From: Veillonella sp. CHU740
Lineage (GTDB): Bacteria; Bacillota; Negativicutes; Veillonellales; Veillonellaceae
Assembly (NCBI RefSeq): GCF_003992055.1
Contig: NZ_RQVD01000001.1
Coordinates: 62,001-126,000 of the forward strand
Reading direction: 5' to 3'
Length of the DNA: 64,000 nucleotides
The notes beneath the pieces are model-generated. The model searched no databases. It was not told the DNA's origin and was given only the letters and a program-made list of their open reading frames with translations. Position numbers and translations under genes: made by a program. Of this stretch, positions 45,901-51,530 are shown one piece after another. How positions within the stretch are numbered: the stretch's first letter is position 1; every line of letters starts with the position of its first letter.

Positions 45901-47936
45901 TTACCAATCGCAGTGGCTGCTACATTATTACTTTGTGCTTGTGTACCAATCGCAATCGAACTTTCAGATGCAGCAATTACTTTTTTAGTAGTCTCATCAC
46001 TAGAACCGATAGCAATGGCATTTTTACCTTTCGCTCTTACATCATAACCAATGGCTGTAGAGTATTGTGCGGCTTTTTCAGTTTCATTATTCGCCCCAAT
46101 GGAAACAGATTGATTACCTTTTGTTGTAGAGTTATTACCAATCAGAGTGCTTCCTTCAGCACTTTCATTAGCAGTTAAATTCATACCTATAGCCATTGTA
46201 TTATTTTTTTCAACGCTAATATTAGTACCCATTGCGATAGATGAATTACCCTTAGCCCTTGCACCAGAACCAATAGCTATAGCTTTCTCATGAGTCGCTT
46301 CTGTATTCGTGTTACCATTATTGTTACCAATACTAATAGCCCGATCTCCTGAAGCTGTAACTTTATAGCCAATGCCCACTGCAGCTGCTTTTGATACGGT
46401 GGTATTAGAGCCAGCGCCAAAGGCTTGGTTACCAGATGTATTTACTAAATAACCAATGGCCGTAGAACCACCACCACTTGCTGTTGAGGCATGACCAAAG
46501 ACGCTGTCATTCTCAGCTTGAGCACGTGTTGAAGTCCCCACAGCAAGAGCATCCTTCGCTTGCGCTTGTGCATCATTACCAACAGCAACGCCATTTTCAC
46601 CACCGGAAGTAGCGGTTTTTCCTATAGCTAAGGAATTTGCTTTTTCTGCAGTCGCACCTTCACCAATGGCAGTGGAACTAACTTCCGACGCCTCTGCTTC
46701 TTTACCTATAGCAATAGCATTGCCTTTTGATGCTTCAGAGCCTTTACCGATGGCTATTGCATTTACTTCGGTTGCTTTGGCACCAGAACCTACGGCTGTA
46801 GCATCTCCTTTTGATGCTGTAGCACCTTTACCAAGAGCCGTAGCATTAACCTCTGATGCTGTTGCTCCAGAGCCTAAGGCAGTTGCATCAGTTTTTTGAG
46901 CTTTTGCTGCCTTACCTACAGCTGTAGCACCTTCTGCAGTAGCTGCGGCACTTGAACCTGCTGCAAAAGTATCTTTCGCAGAAGCTGATGTATTGGTACC
47001 AATAGCTGCTGCATTTTCTGCAGATGCAGATGCCTTGTTACCTAAAGCAGAAGAACTTTTACCAGATGCGATTGCGTTATATCCAATGGCAGTAGCTTTT
47101 TCAGCTGTGGCTTGGGTACGTTCTGTATTATCATCAAAGCTATTACCATTACCACCACCGATAGCTACGGCATTTGTTGCTGTAGCTGCTGCATTACGAC
47201 CTAAAGCTGTAGCATTACCACCTGTTGCGAGAGCACGCAAGCCCACAGACATATCGCCCCAGTTATTATAGGCATTAATCTTGCTGTCACTATCTTTATT
47301 AATATCATTACCTGGTACACCTACTGTATATACATCAGCACCGGCTAGGGACTGCCAACCGATAGCAATGGCACCTTTACCATACCCACGGGAACTAACG
47401 CCTAATGTAGTAGCTCCTTCTTTCAAAGCACGAGCTTGTTCACCAATGCCAATACCATGCAGTGCAGCTTTTGATTTAAAACCAATACCAACACCATAGT
47501 CACCTGTCACTTCTGTATTACGCCCGACAGCCACACCAAACGAATTATCTGCAGTGGCATTCATCCCGACTGCTAATGCTGAATTACCCACTGCACGAGC
47601 TTTATTACCTATGGCAATACTAGGATCTACAGTCGAGCCAGCATCGCCTGGAACTTGCGTTCCTTTAGAATAGCTATATGTGCCAATTGCTATTGAGCTA
47701 TCTGTAAAAGCATTCGCTTTATATCCTATCGCTGTGGCATAATAAGAACCTATTTGACCACCGTCGAAGGCTCCCGCCTGTACCTCAACAACGGCTGTCT
47801 CCGATCCCACAGCCATAGCCGCCAAGATACTTGCTACGACGATTTTCTTTTTCCCTGAGTGATTTTTTGCCATTTCAGAAACAACGATATAGCATTGTTT
47901 TGATTTGCTCCAAATAACTTTAAAGATCTTATTCAT
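33993..47936 (-). CDS. giant YadA-type trimeric autotransporter adhesin, 4647 aa
   Basis: A 13.9-kb gene, 22% of the window. Residues 1-55 are an ESPR (MNKIFKVIWSKSKQCYIVVSE) plus signal peptide. Residues ~55-900 are YadA head repeats (AIG, AVG, GATAxxx units). ~900-4500 is a modular stalk with near-identical blocks repeated every 1.1-2.2 kb. ~4085-4190 is a heptad series of the IxxNTxx type (NIATNTK repeated), known to place Asn in the core of trimeric coiled coils. ~4515-4581 is the YadA anchor (YDPLKKSQVMAGYGAYKG to MTYRFGG). A 66-residue post-anchor coiled-coil tail nearly identical to that of adhesin 1 closes the protein. The frame is intact throughout. The trimer should form a fibre hundreds of nanometres long (inference from stalk length). 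The receptor is unknown. Confidence 0.94.
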   Translation of the reverse strand: MNKIFKVIWSKSKQCYIVVSEMAKNHSGKKKIVVASILAAMAVGSETAVVEVQAGAFDGGQIGSYYATAIGYKANAFTDSSIAIGTYSYSKGTQVPGDAGSTVDPSIAIGNKARAVGNSALAVGMNATADNSFGVAVGRNTEVTGDYGVGIGFKSKAALHGIGIGEQARALKEGATTLGVSSRGYGKGAIAIGWQSLAGADVYTVGVPGNDINKDSDSKINAYNNWGDMSVGLRALATGGNATALGRNAAATATNAVAIGGGNGNSFDDNTERTQATAEKATAIGYNAIASGKSSSALGNKASASAENAAAIGTNTSASAKDTFAAGSSAAATAEGATAVGKAAKAQKTDATALGSGATASEVNATALGKGATASKGDATAVGSGAKATEVNAIAIGKGSEASKGNAIAIGKEAEASEVSSTAIGEGATAEKANSLAIGKTATSGGENGVAVGNDAQAQAKDALAVGTSTRAQAENDSVFGHASTASGGGSTAIGYLVNTSGNQAFGAGSNTTVSKAAAVGIGYKVTASGDRAISIGNNNGNTNTEATHEKAIAIGSGARAKGNSSIAMGTNISVEKNNTMAIGMNLTANESAEGSTLIGNNSTTKGNQSVSIGANNETEKAAQYSTAIGYDVRAKGKNAIAIGSSDETTKKVIAASESSIAIGTQAQSNNVAATAIGKEALAGNVDAIAIGTSAEGNAISTTAIGKGAKAKKNNAIALGTGAMAEEVTTIAIGNGSKATKENDNAFGNGSTASGGGSTAIGYLVNTTGNQAFGAGSNTTVSEAAAVGIGYQVTASGNRSISIGADFQGKKTTASAANTVAMGAGTQASATSAVAIGTNASAGLEHSVALGEGSTTTSDDGTATTGYLTNEPVSNSGNGVIAIGNKRNDKNDTGTILRRIVGLASGTNDYDAANIKQLKALESNERHIKAKTGNVAYKPDANGTITLNYVNGKGEDVSGETAEITDVAKKSDEWTLRTQDGNATAVATPQTVNGLTKKAVTLKAGDNIAIENSNGTVTIKAKDVVTSITSGNSTALTVNLSNGAVTITPNIASSVGATGEDGKLVTSGIVKTALDNKIDKTAEMHIKTGEYTVGADGKASLVQQNGNNQDQSTRVVIKDIAQKSVVDGINTTVNTHTTQISNLTTAVGGKVSQSDFDTFKGKAITFTGDDNAGVARTLDTTLTVKGGANYTSTTANTNIRVEKDGTNGANGLLVKLSDKLSGMKEIAGNGSDNLVIKNGTNTVTITPGKTGDNGTVNFGDAKVVASNLEADITYRANGVGDTAANTVKLKKGLNFTAATDTNATTDGPKSGLSITTGADGLVTFGLDKATRSKVDNAVDKNLSNLSDDGKGKVTELAKAAAKEAVKVANGINTTVDTDTTTTAGVTTYKVNANDTTVAVSGTELTIDGGTPDATTKIRAYTLGLSDATKGKLAAVGNLATVIGGTTIAENGTVTGPTFNITKAEGGTETANTLKDAIDKLNATNAGQNSKISETAGKVTTLEGKVTDLGTTVTNNYNDLSNKITQAGTAATTAATTKGLNFTGDDTTDTGKVHRDLGETLTIKGGENFTRGANENNIKVVKNDKALDVKLAENLANIKEIAGDGTHDLVIKNGDTKVTVKVPKDGNTGSIDFGDTKLVASNLDASIKYRANDEAVANAKSVKLADGFNYVVSNDATTTAEGPKSGLAITAEDNGKVTFGLDKDTRSKVDNAADKNLSNLSDAGKDKVKELAKDAAKTAVKVADGINTTVTTDTTTTAGTTIYKVNANDTTVAVNGDALAISGGTPDATSKVRAYTLDLSDATKGKLTAVSGLATVIGGTTIAANGTVTGPTFNITKADGTSENATTLKDAIDKLNATNAGQNTKISETAGKVTTLEGKVTDLGTTVTNNYNDLSNKITQAGTAATTAATTAATTKGLNFTGDDTTDTGKVHRDLGETLTIKGGENFTRGANENNIKVVKNDKALDVKLAENLANMKEIAGDGKTDLVIKNGDATITLKPAKPAVTDPATGDVTTPAKPATVDFGDSTVVAKNLDASIKYRANDEAVANAKSVKLADGFNYVASNDATTTAEGPKSGLAITAEDNGKVTFGLDKATRTTLDNAASKEYVENALTNLNSTITGNANLNFAGNVTKDAQDKAADKIGLALATGTLHVNGDNTNIVTTAKGDTITVELAQAVKDQLAKVGDTASNGRDGVNGTSGAQGLTGADGLNNATLNDKVNALRNGEAGSVVYTNEAGDRVIKAKDGKYYKADEVKADGTVKTAAENNNKEPQAVDNPQARVVNGNGDTKTATTLSNIADGKVGANSKEAVNGGQLHTVKSDLATALGGDSKVNTDGSFTGPTYNITKDDGTNGTEPVKNVGDAISKLDTRINNANSTLSTKGLDFYGNKDTADTDKVHRNLGETLKVKGAENFTRAEGTKNNIDVVKNIAGDGFDVKLAENLGNIKEIAGDGTHDLVIKNGDTKVTVKAPKDGNKGSIDFGDTKLVASNLDASIKYRANDEAAGNAKSVKLADGFNYVASNDATTTAEGPKSGLAITAEDNGKVTFGLDKDTRSKVDNAADKNLSNLSDAGKEKFKELAKDAAKTAVQVAPGINTTVTTDTTTTEGTTIYKVNAIDTTVAVTGDALAITGGDLGTDKVRKYSLDLSDATKGKLKAVGGLATVIGGTTIAANGTVAGPTFSISKADGTSENATTLKDAIEKLDAANQGQNTAITNLGTRITNLVDGGMTFIGDDATADKVARKLGETLNIHGQNNITVKKDGTDATTLNVKLASDLKNITSITNADADGKPGSKITLGADGVSIANTAAGADGAAGDTKTVTISKDGINAGGMKVTNVGKATENGDAANKEYVDNEITKLQTTVTNNANLNFAGNVTKDAQNQDTEKVGLSLAKGTLHVNGDNANIVTTAKGDTITVELAQAVKDQLAKVGDTASNGRDGKDGVSGSKGLTGADGLNNATLNDKVNALRNGEAGSVVYTNEAGDRVVKAKDGKYYKADEVKADGTVKTADENNGKAPEALETPQARVVNGNGDTKTATTLSNIADGKVAANSKEAVNGGQLHTVKSDLAAALGGDSKVNTDGSFTGPTYNITKDDGTNTTEEAKTVGDAISKLDSRINNANSTLSTKGLDFYGNKDTADTDKVHRNLGETLKVKGAENFKREATATNNIDVVKNTAGDGFDVKLAENLANIKEIAGDGKTDLVIKNGDATITLKPAKPAVNDPTTGDVTTPEKPATVDFSDSNVVAKNLDASITYRANNAEDTAANTVKLKKGLNFVAGTGTVAPKNLEAGTASPSATTDSVASKKGIVISTDVDGVVNIGLDSETRSAIDNAADKADVNTAITNLGTRITNLVDGGMTFIGDDATADKVARKLGETLNIHGQNNITVKKDATDATTLNVKLASDLKNITSITNADADNKLGSKITLGADGVTITNTQAPAAGATTGETKTVTIGKDGINAGNMNITNVGEAKNDGDATNKQYVDKAINKLGETLTNNATLNFAGNVTKDAQDQDTEKVGLSLAKGTLHVNGDNTNIVTTAKGDMITVELSQAVKDQLAKVGDTASNGRDGKDGVSGAKGLTGADGLNNTTLNDKVNALRNGEAGSVVYTNEAGNRVVKAKDGKYYKADEVKADGTVKTTDENNGKAPEALDNPQARVVNGNGDTKTPTTLSNIADGKVAANSKEAVNGGQLHTVKSDLATALGGDSKVNADGSFTGPTYNITKDDGSNTTEEAKTVGDAISKLDSRINNANNSLATKGLDFYGNKDTADTDKVHRNLGETLKVKGAENFARAEGAKNNIDVVKNAAGDGFDVKLAENLANIKEIAGDGTDDLVIKNGDATITLKPAKPAVSDPATGDVTTPAKPATVDFGDSNVVAKNLDASIKYRANNAEKATANSVKLADGFNFVAGTGTVAPKAPAADGTNPTGGTTTATSPTATTDGVATKKGIAISTDVDGVVNIGLDSDTRSAIDNAANQDLSNLTTAGKKVITDAAQGAVKVAAGNNVTISTETKDNVTTYTVNGRDTTVKAATGSSVSVTGGDLNAKGEREYTVDLTDAAKAEINRIAGIDTRLTTAEGNITALQGDMTKAKADIVTNAGNIATNAGNIATNKANIAKNAGDIATNAGNIKTNATNIATNAGNIATNTKNIATNTKNIATNATNIAKNAGDIATNAGNITTNATNIGKNAQAIQELQGNSATKDLSNLTNAGKDVVTGLVNVVGTNGITVTPDTDATSRVKTFTAKLDDKVTFGQGDKQITVDGTTGTITAPNAKINAVNTNTIQAGDANKTNTAVTPEGVTVTTKQPNGTITSTVMIKDGTVSGLTNTKWDPTKVTDADRSKAATQGQVKDVSDTLQKGRVFAADTGVASTTVALGDTLAIKGGAKGPMTDNNIGVELSAGTDKTPATMTVRLAKDVKMKDGSTSYDHYMDINGKPVQVATTTVDGTGVTIAPVKALNKPAVRLTADGLDNGGNAIHHVGPGTAVDDAATLGQVVAVASAVSRQVNQTGAHAAALAAMNPLSYDPLKKSQVMAGYGAYKGNSALALGVAHYANEDTLFNVGVSVGNGENMVNAGMTYRFGGEDSMIPERYKGGPISSVYVMQDEITALKAENARKDAENAKKDAENEEMKAQIKMLIERVTMLEAKK
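35370..35680 (-). repeat. 21-bp heptad repeat array in the giant adhesin stalk
   Basis: About 14 consecutive heptads of the form NIATNxx/NIAKNAG are encoded by near-identical 21-bp units. Ile at core position a and Asn at position d fit the N@d stalk motif of trimeric autotransporters. Confidence 0.8.
36230..41560 (-). repeat. kilobase-scale repeated stalk modules in the giant adhesin
   Basis: The block encoding GLDFYGNKDTADTDKVHRN recurs around 36651, 38543 and 40779 (spacings 1892 and 2236 bp). The block LNDKVNALRNGEAGSVVYTN recurs with similar spacing near 37130, 39030 and 41260. Stretches of over 100 bp differ by only a few bases, so duplication is recent or kept uniform by recombination. 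Confidence 0.85.
42060..43850 (-). repeat. 1.13-kb tandem duplication in the giant adhesin stalk
   Basis: The segment containing GKVHRDLGETLTIKGGENFT and AAVSGLATVIGGTTIA-type neck motifs occurs twice, 1134 bp apart (compare 42087 with 43221). Long runs are identical at DNA level. Confidence 0.8.
45535..46470 (-). repeat. duplicated head segment in the giant adhesin
   Basis: A head block encoding GGGSTAIGYLVNTSGNQAFG followed by VGIGY-VTASG is present twice, near 45535-45690 and 46335-46490, with a few substitutions. It is a within-gene duplication of YadA-head repeats. Confidence 0.75.
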
Positions 47937-48827
47937 TATGTTTTTAGCTCCTATTCACACGTTCTAACTACGTTCCACTATATACAGCACCCTATGCTAC
48001 TACATGCTTTCACCCTTGAAAGTCCTACTACGACCAGAGCAAATCTTACTCACTATCTCTCGTCCGCCTACTATTGAATGCTTATGTATGTTATTATGCT
48101 TTCTTTCACTATCCTACGTAATCCTATAAATAAACATTCACTGCACTTACGACATAACTTATAACCTCCTATACCTTTCATACGTATTGAGTCGGAACAA
48201 ACGACAAATAGACCTCATTCTATTCTTGATAAAATGACGTCACATAATCACGATTATATACCTAATTGGTGATTTTTACAATTTGAAAAATTTCAACCTA
48301 TTTTTAAACCAAAAACAAGTCGAAATTATATCAAATTTAGGAACCACTAATATGTTTCCTAGGGTACATATTTACTAATTAATAATTGTTCTAGATTCTA
48401 CAAAGTAGTGCTTTCATTATATCAAATCTATACATTCACATGCAATTATATTGTTACTTTTTTCACACTTTAAACGTACCTTCTGATCATTTTTATAATT
48501 ATGAATCATTCTACATCAACAAAGTAGCAATCCTACCAACTATTCTAGCTCGTTTACAATAGGGTAGCTACACCTTCACCTGTGAAAGGATATCCTACTA
48601 TCCCCTTACCTCAAGCATAACAAGTAGACTTTCTTTCAAACTAGAAACTAAAACGTTCTATAGAATCCCCCAATTATATGATATACTGTACACATACACA
48701 TGCACGCATGCACGCAAATAGCATGGTACCCTAACTCATCATCAGATATTCGCAAAAGGGGGTGCGTATATCCAACGTTTTCTGTATCCATCATAAGTCA
48801 GTAAGAAAAAGAAACGGGAGAGATATG
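47937..48827. other. long divergent intergenic region between two adhesin genes
   Basis: No gene is supported in 890 bp. It holds the giant adhesin promoter (48253-48281) and its ~310-nt leader, the palindrome TGACGTCA (48235-48242), and small hairpins at about 48010 and 48570. A short CATGCACG tandem lies near 48700. A possible -10 (TATACT near 48684) precedes the plus-strand adhesin without a good -35. Confidence 0.6.
48253..48281 (-). promoter_or_regulatory. promoter of the giant adhesin
   Basis: TTGTAA (48276-48281) and TATAAT (48253-48258) have a 17-bp spacer on the minus strand. The predicted start near 48246 leaves a ~310-nt leader, and the palindrome TGACGTCA falls in the first bases of it. 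Confidence 0.6.
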
Positions 48828-50807
48828 ATGAAAGAAATATCTACTGAGAAACAAATGATTCGCAAACACTATTCCATGAGAGCTACTATGGCAGCTACTG
48901 CCCTATTAGCATCCACTATGCTATTCTTTCCCTGGAGCCAAGCCCAAGCAACTGGATCAGCTAAAGACATAGAATTACATGGTGCGACGGGCGTCCTGTA
49001 CGATGCTATGGCTGAAAACACAAGCACGAATATTACGGTAGGCCCTAAAGCCACCGTCATGATGGGTGGCGGCAAGCAAGAAGGGATCTTATCCTTTGGA
49101 GAAACTTTCAGTGGCAGAGATATTAAAAATGAAGTGGAAATCTTAAAAAATCTACCAGCCGGTATAGCTGTGGGGGCTAATACCTATGCTCGCACGGGTT
49201 CTATTGAAATTGGGGACCATACACTAGAAAAGAACGATATTAAGATTGGCGATAGCTCTGCAAACAATCTCAAACAGTTTGGCGTAGCCTCTACTACGGT
49301 AGGCACCAACTCCTATACAGGTGGCGGTTTTACCACTACCTTGGGGAGCTATAATGTGCAGTCTAGTCCGTTCAATGCCAATGGATTCTTTGATACCCTG
49401 TCGAATGCGACAAAAAATGCCTTCGCCACTGTGGTGGGATCATTGAACTCCAATGAATCTATGTCTAGTCGTTCTTCTACTTCTGGCGTTGCCAATGTGA
49501 TCACTGGTACAGCCAACTCTGTGAAAAATAGTAATGGTGCCATCACTATGGGAGCTGGAAACCGCATCGAAAATTCCATCGGCGATTTCAGCGCCTCTGC
49601 GTATAATACTAAATATGCCTCTGTGAAAGACATGCAAACTGCGCTACAAGAAGGGGTTGCGAAAAGCGCGGGCGGCGCAACCTTAGCCATCGGTGGCGCT
49701 AATACAGCCGATTATACTTCACATACACAAATTATCGGGGTTGGTAACACCGTAACAGGTACTAAATCTATGCCAAGCAAGTACAACATGGTAAATGGTT
49801 ACAAAAACACTGTAACCAATGCCAGCCATCTATCTGTGATTGGTGCGGAAAACACAGTCACTGATACTACGTCCTCCATCTTATTTGGGGACCATCGGAC
49901 CTTGACCACCGCTAATGAAAGTGTCCTCATCGGTGGCGCTGCCAAAGACATGACTACCAATGTGGCACGAGCGACTGCTATCGGTTTTGACTCAAATGTA
50001 ACCACTGCAGGTGGTGTTGCTATCGGTAGTCAATCTGTGAGCAACACAGCCGCAGGTGCAGCAGGCTATGACCCAGCTACGAAAATGGCTTCAAAACTGA
50101 CAGACCACACATGGGTATCTACTTTAGGTGCTGTGTCCGTAGGCGATACAGACAAACAACTTACTCGCCAAATCACTGGCGTAGCCGCTGGCACTCAAGA
50201 TACAGATGCAGTCAATGTGGCACAGCTAAAAGCGGTAGCGGCAAACAGTCAAGATGGTAACGATACCTTGGTGACTTCTACCACTGGCTTGCAACTACAG
50301 GATAAAACATTGTCTTTGACCGTAACAGATACAGCAGGCCATTCTGTAACTGGCACCGTAGACTTATCTTCTATCGCTACCAATCCTGAGGCTTTCAAAC
50401 GTATAGAATCCTCTGTAGATCGTCTAGGCGGTCGTGTTGATTCTATGGGAGCTAGCGCTGCTGCCCTTGCGGCTTTGCATCCGCAAGATTACAACAGCGA
50501 AGATAAATGGGATATCTCCGCTGGGTATGGAAATTATCACGGTTCTCACGCCCTGGCACTAGGTGCATTCTATCGACCAAACGAAAAAACTATGGTTTCT
50601 TTCAGTACCAATCTAGGTGGCAGCGAACGTCTATTTAACGCCGGCCTTAGCCTTAAGTTCGGTGAAAGTAACCCCTATGCGACATACAGCAAATCTCAGC
50701 TAGTTACATTAGTACAACAACAAGAACAAATCGCGCAACAACAAGCCGACATGCAACAAGTACAAGAACAGTTGCGTCGTATCATGGAGCGATTGGAGAT
50801 TAAATAA
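48828..50807 (+). CDS. YadA-type trimeric autotransporter, short form, 659 aa
   Basis: A short trimeric autotransporter transcribed away from the giant one. The N-terminus has an ordinary long signal peptide (hydrophobic core ATALLASTMLFFPW, cleavage near AQA) and no ESPR. A head domain rich in NTVTDTTSSILFGDHRTL-type repeats covers ~100-430, then a neck (AGTQDTDAVNVAQLKAV) and a very short stalk. The YadA anchor follows (ASAAALAALHPQDYN to LSLKFG). After the anchor come ~47 residues of Gln-rich coiled coil (QQQEQIAQQQADMQQVQEQL). The ATG at 48828 is chosen over that at 48825 because it gives better spacing to GGGAG. The overall type resembles compact head-dominated adhesins. Confidence 0.9.
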   Translation: MKEISTEKQMIRKHYSMRATMAATALLASTMLFFPWSQAQATGSAKDIELHGATGVLYDAMAENTSTNITVGPKATVMMGGGKQEGILSFGETFSGRDIKNEVEILKNLPAGIAVGANTYARTGSIEIGDHTLEKNDIKIGDSSANNLKQFGVASTTVGTNSYTGGGFTTTLGSYNVQSSPFNANGFFDTLSNATKNAFATVVGSLNSNESMSSRSSTSGVANVITGTANSVKNSNGAITMGAGNRIENSIGDFSASAYNTKYASVKDMQTALQEGVAKSAGGATLAIGGANTADYTSHTQIIGVGNTVTGTKSMPSKYNMVNGYKNTVTNASHLSVIGAENTVTDTTSSILFGDHRTLTTANESVLIGGAAKDMTTNVARATAIGFDSNVTTAGGVAIGSQSVSNTAAGAAGYDPATKMASKLTDHTWVSTLGAVSVGDTDKQLTRQITGVAAGTQDTDAVNVAQLKAVAANSQDGNDTLVTSTTGLQLQDKTLSLTVTDTAGHSVTGTVDLSSIATNPEAFKRIESSVDRLGGRVDSMGASAAALAALHPQDYNSEDKWDISAGYGNYHGSHALALGAFYRPNEKTMVSFSTNLGGSERLFNAGLSLKFGESNPYATYSKSQLVTLVQQQEQIAQQQADMQQVQEQLRRIMERLEIK

Positions 50808-50880
50808 GCTATATAGTATCTATAGCGACACTAGTGCATCAAACCGGCTCTGTATATCTAAAAAAAGGAGAATTTATTTT

Positions 50881-51345
50881 ATGAAAGTATTTCGAGTTCT
50901 AGCCTTGTTAATTAGCACACTACTATTAACTTTTAGTATTTCCCTTGCATCCAGTATATACCCTCCGTATTTAAACGGCGATACAAATCTAAAACTAATT
51001 GACGGACATATGGGAACTGGCTATTATTATGACAGTACCTCTGTAGTTAACATGTTATATAATCCACCTTATTACCAAATTGCTGTTAATGTTGCTGTAG
51101 TCCCAGATGCCCATAAAGGTAATACTGCAATTTCTAGAGTCATCCCACTCAGATTTTATTACAATATCGACAAACCAGAAATCTTATTATTAAATAATAA
51201 TACAGGCTATCCAATTACATATCTCCATCCTGATCAACCACTATCCATTAGCCGCGTAAGATTACCAGCTGCAGAAAAGGCATTTTATCAAATCTACAAC
51301 CTACGATTCTTCGATAGTTTCTCAAATGAGTTCTATTGGAGATAA
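50881..51345 (+). CDS. small exported protein, unknown
   Basis: A 154-aa protein with a clear signal peptide (MKVFRVLALLISTLLLTF, cleavage near LAS). A mature part of beta-strand character follows, rich in Tyr, Asn and Pro. No catalytic motif or lipobox was seen. The RBS AAAGGAG precedes the ATG. It follows the short adhesin by 73 bp with no clear terminator between, so it may share its transcript and could assist at the envelope (inference). A strong terminator follows. Confidence 0.7.
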   Translation: MKVFRVLALLISTLLLTFSISLASSIYPPYLNGDTNLKLIDGHMGTGYYYDSTSVVNMLYNPPYYQIAVNVAVVPDAHKGNTAISRVIPLRFYYNIDKPEILLLNNNTGYPITYLHPDQPLSISRVRLPAAEKAFYQIYNLRFFDSFSNEFYWR

Positions 51346-51351
51346 AATAAT

Positions 51352-51391
51352 AACAGAGGAACATCGGCATTACTACCGATGTTCCTCTGTT
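51352..51391. terminator. strong bidirectional terminator
   Basis: A perfect 16-bp stem (51352-51367 with 51376-51391) with an 8-nt loop is followed by TTTTA on the plus strand. It ends the exported-protein transcript and faces metE from the other side. Confidence 0.85.
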
Positions 51392-51530
51392 TTAGATTAA
51401 ATATTTTTTCAGTCTCCATTATGACCGCTTGTATAGGTTTACTGTCTCTATACCGACTATTATGTATCTTTATGTTAATCTTCATTGTGCGAATTGTCAA
51501 TATCTTTAATAAGCCTGACAAAATATAGTC

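Noticed and set aside
51333-51521. A 62-codon minus-strand frame downstream of metE
   Set aside because: It runs through the strong bidirectional terminator at 51352-51391 and has no RBS.
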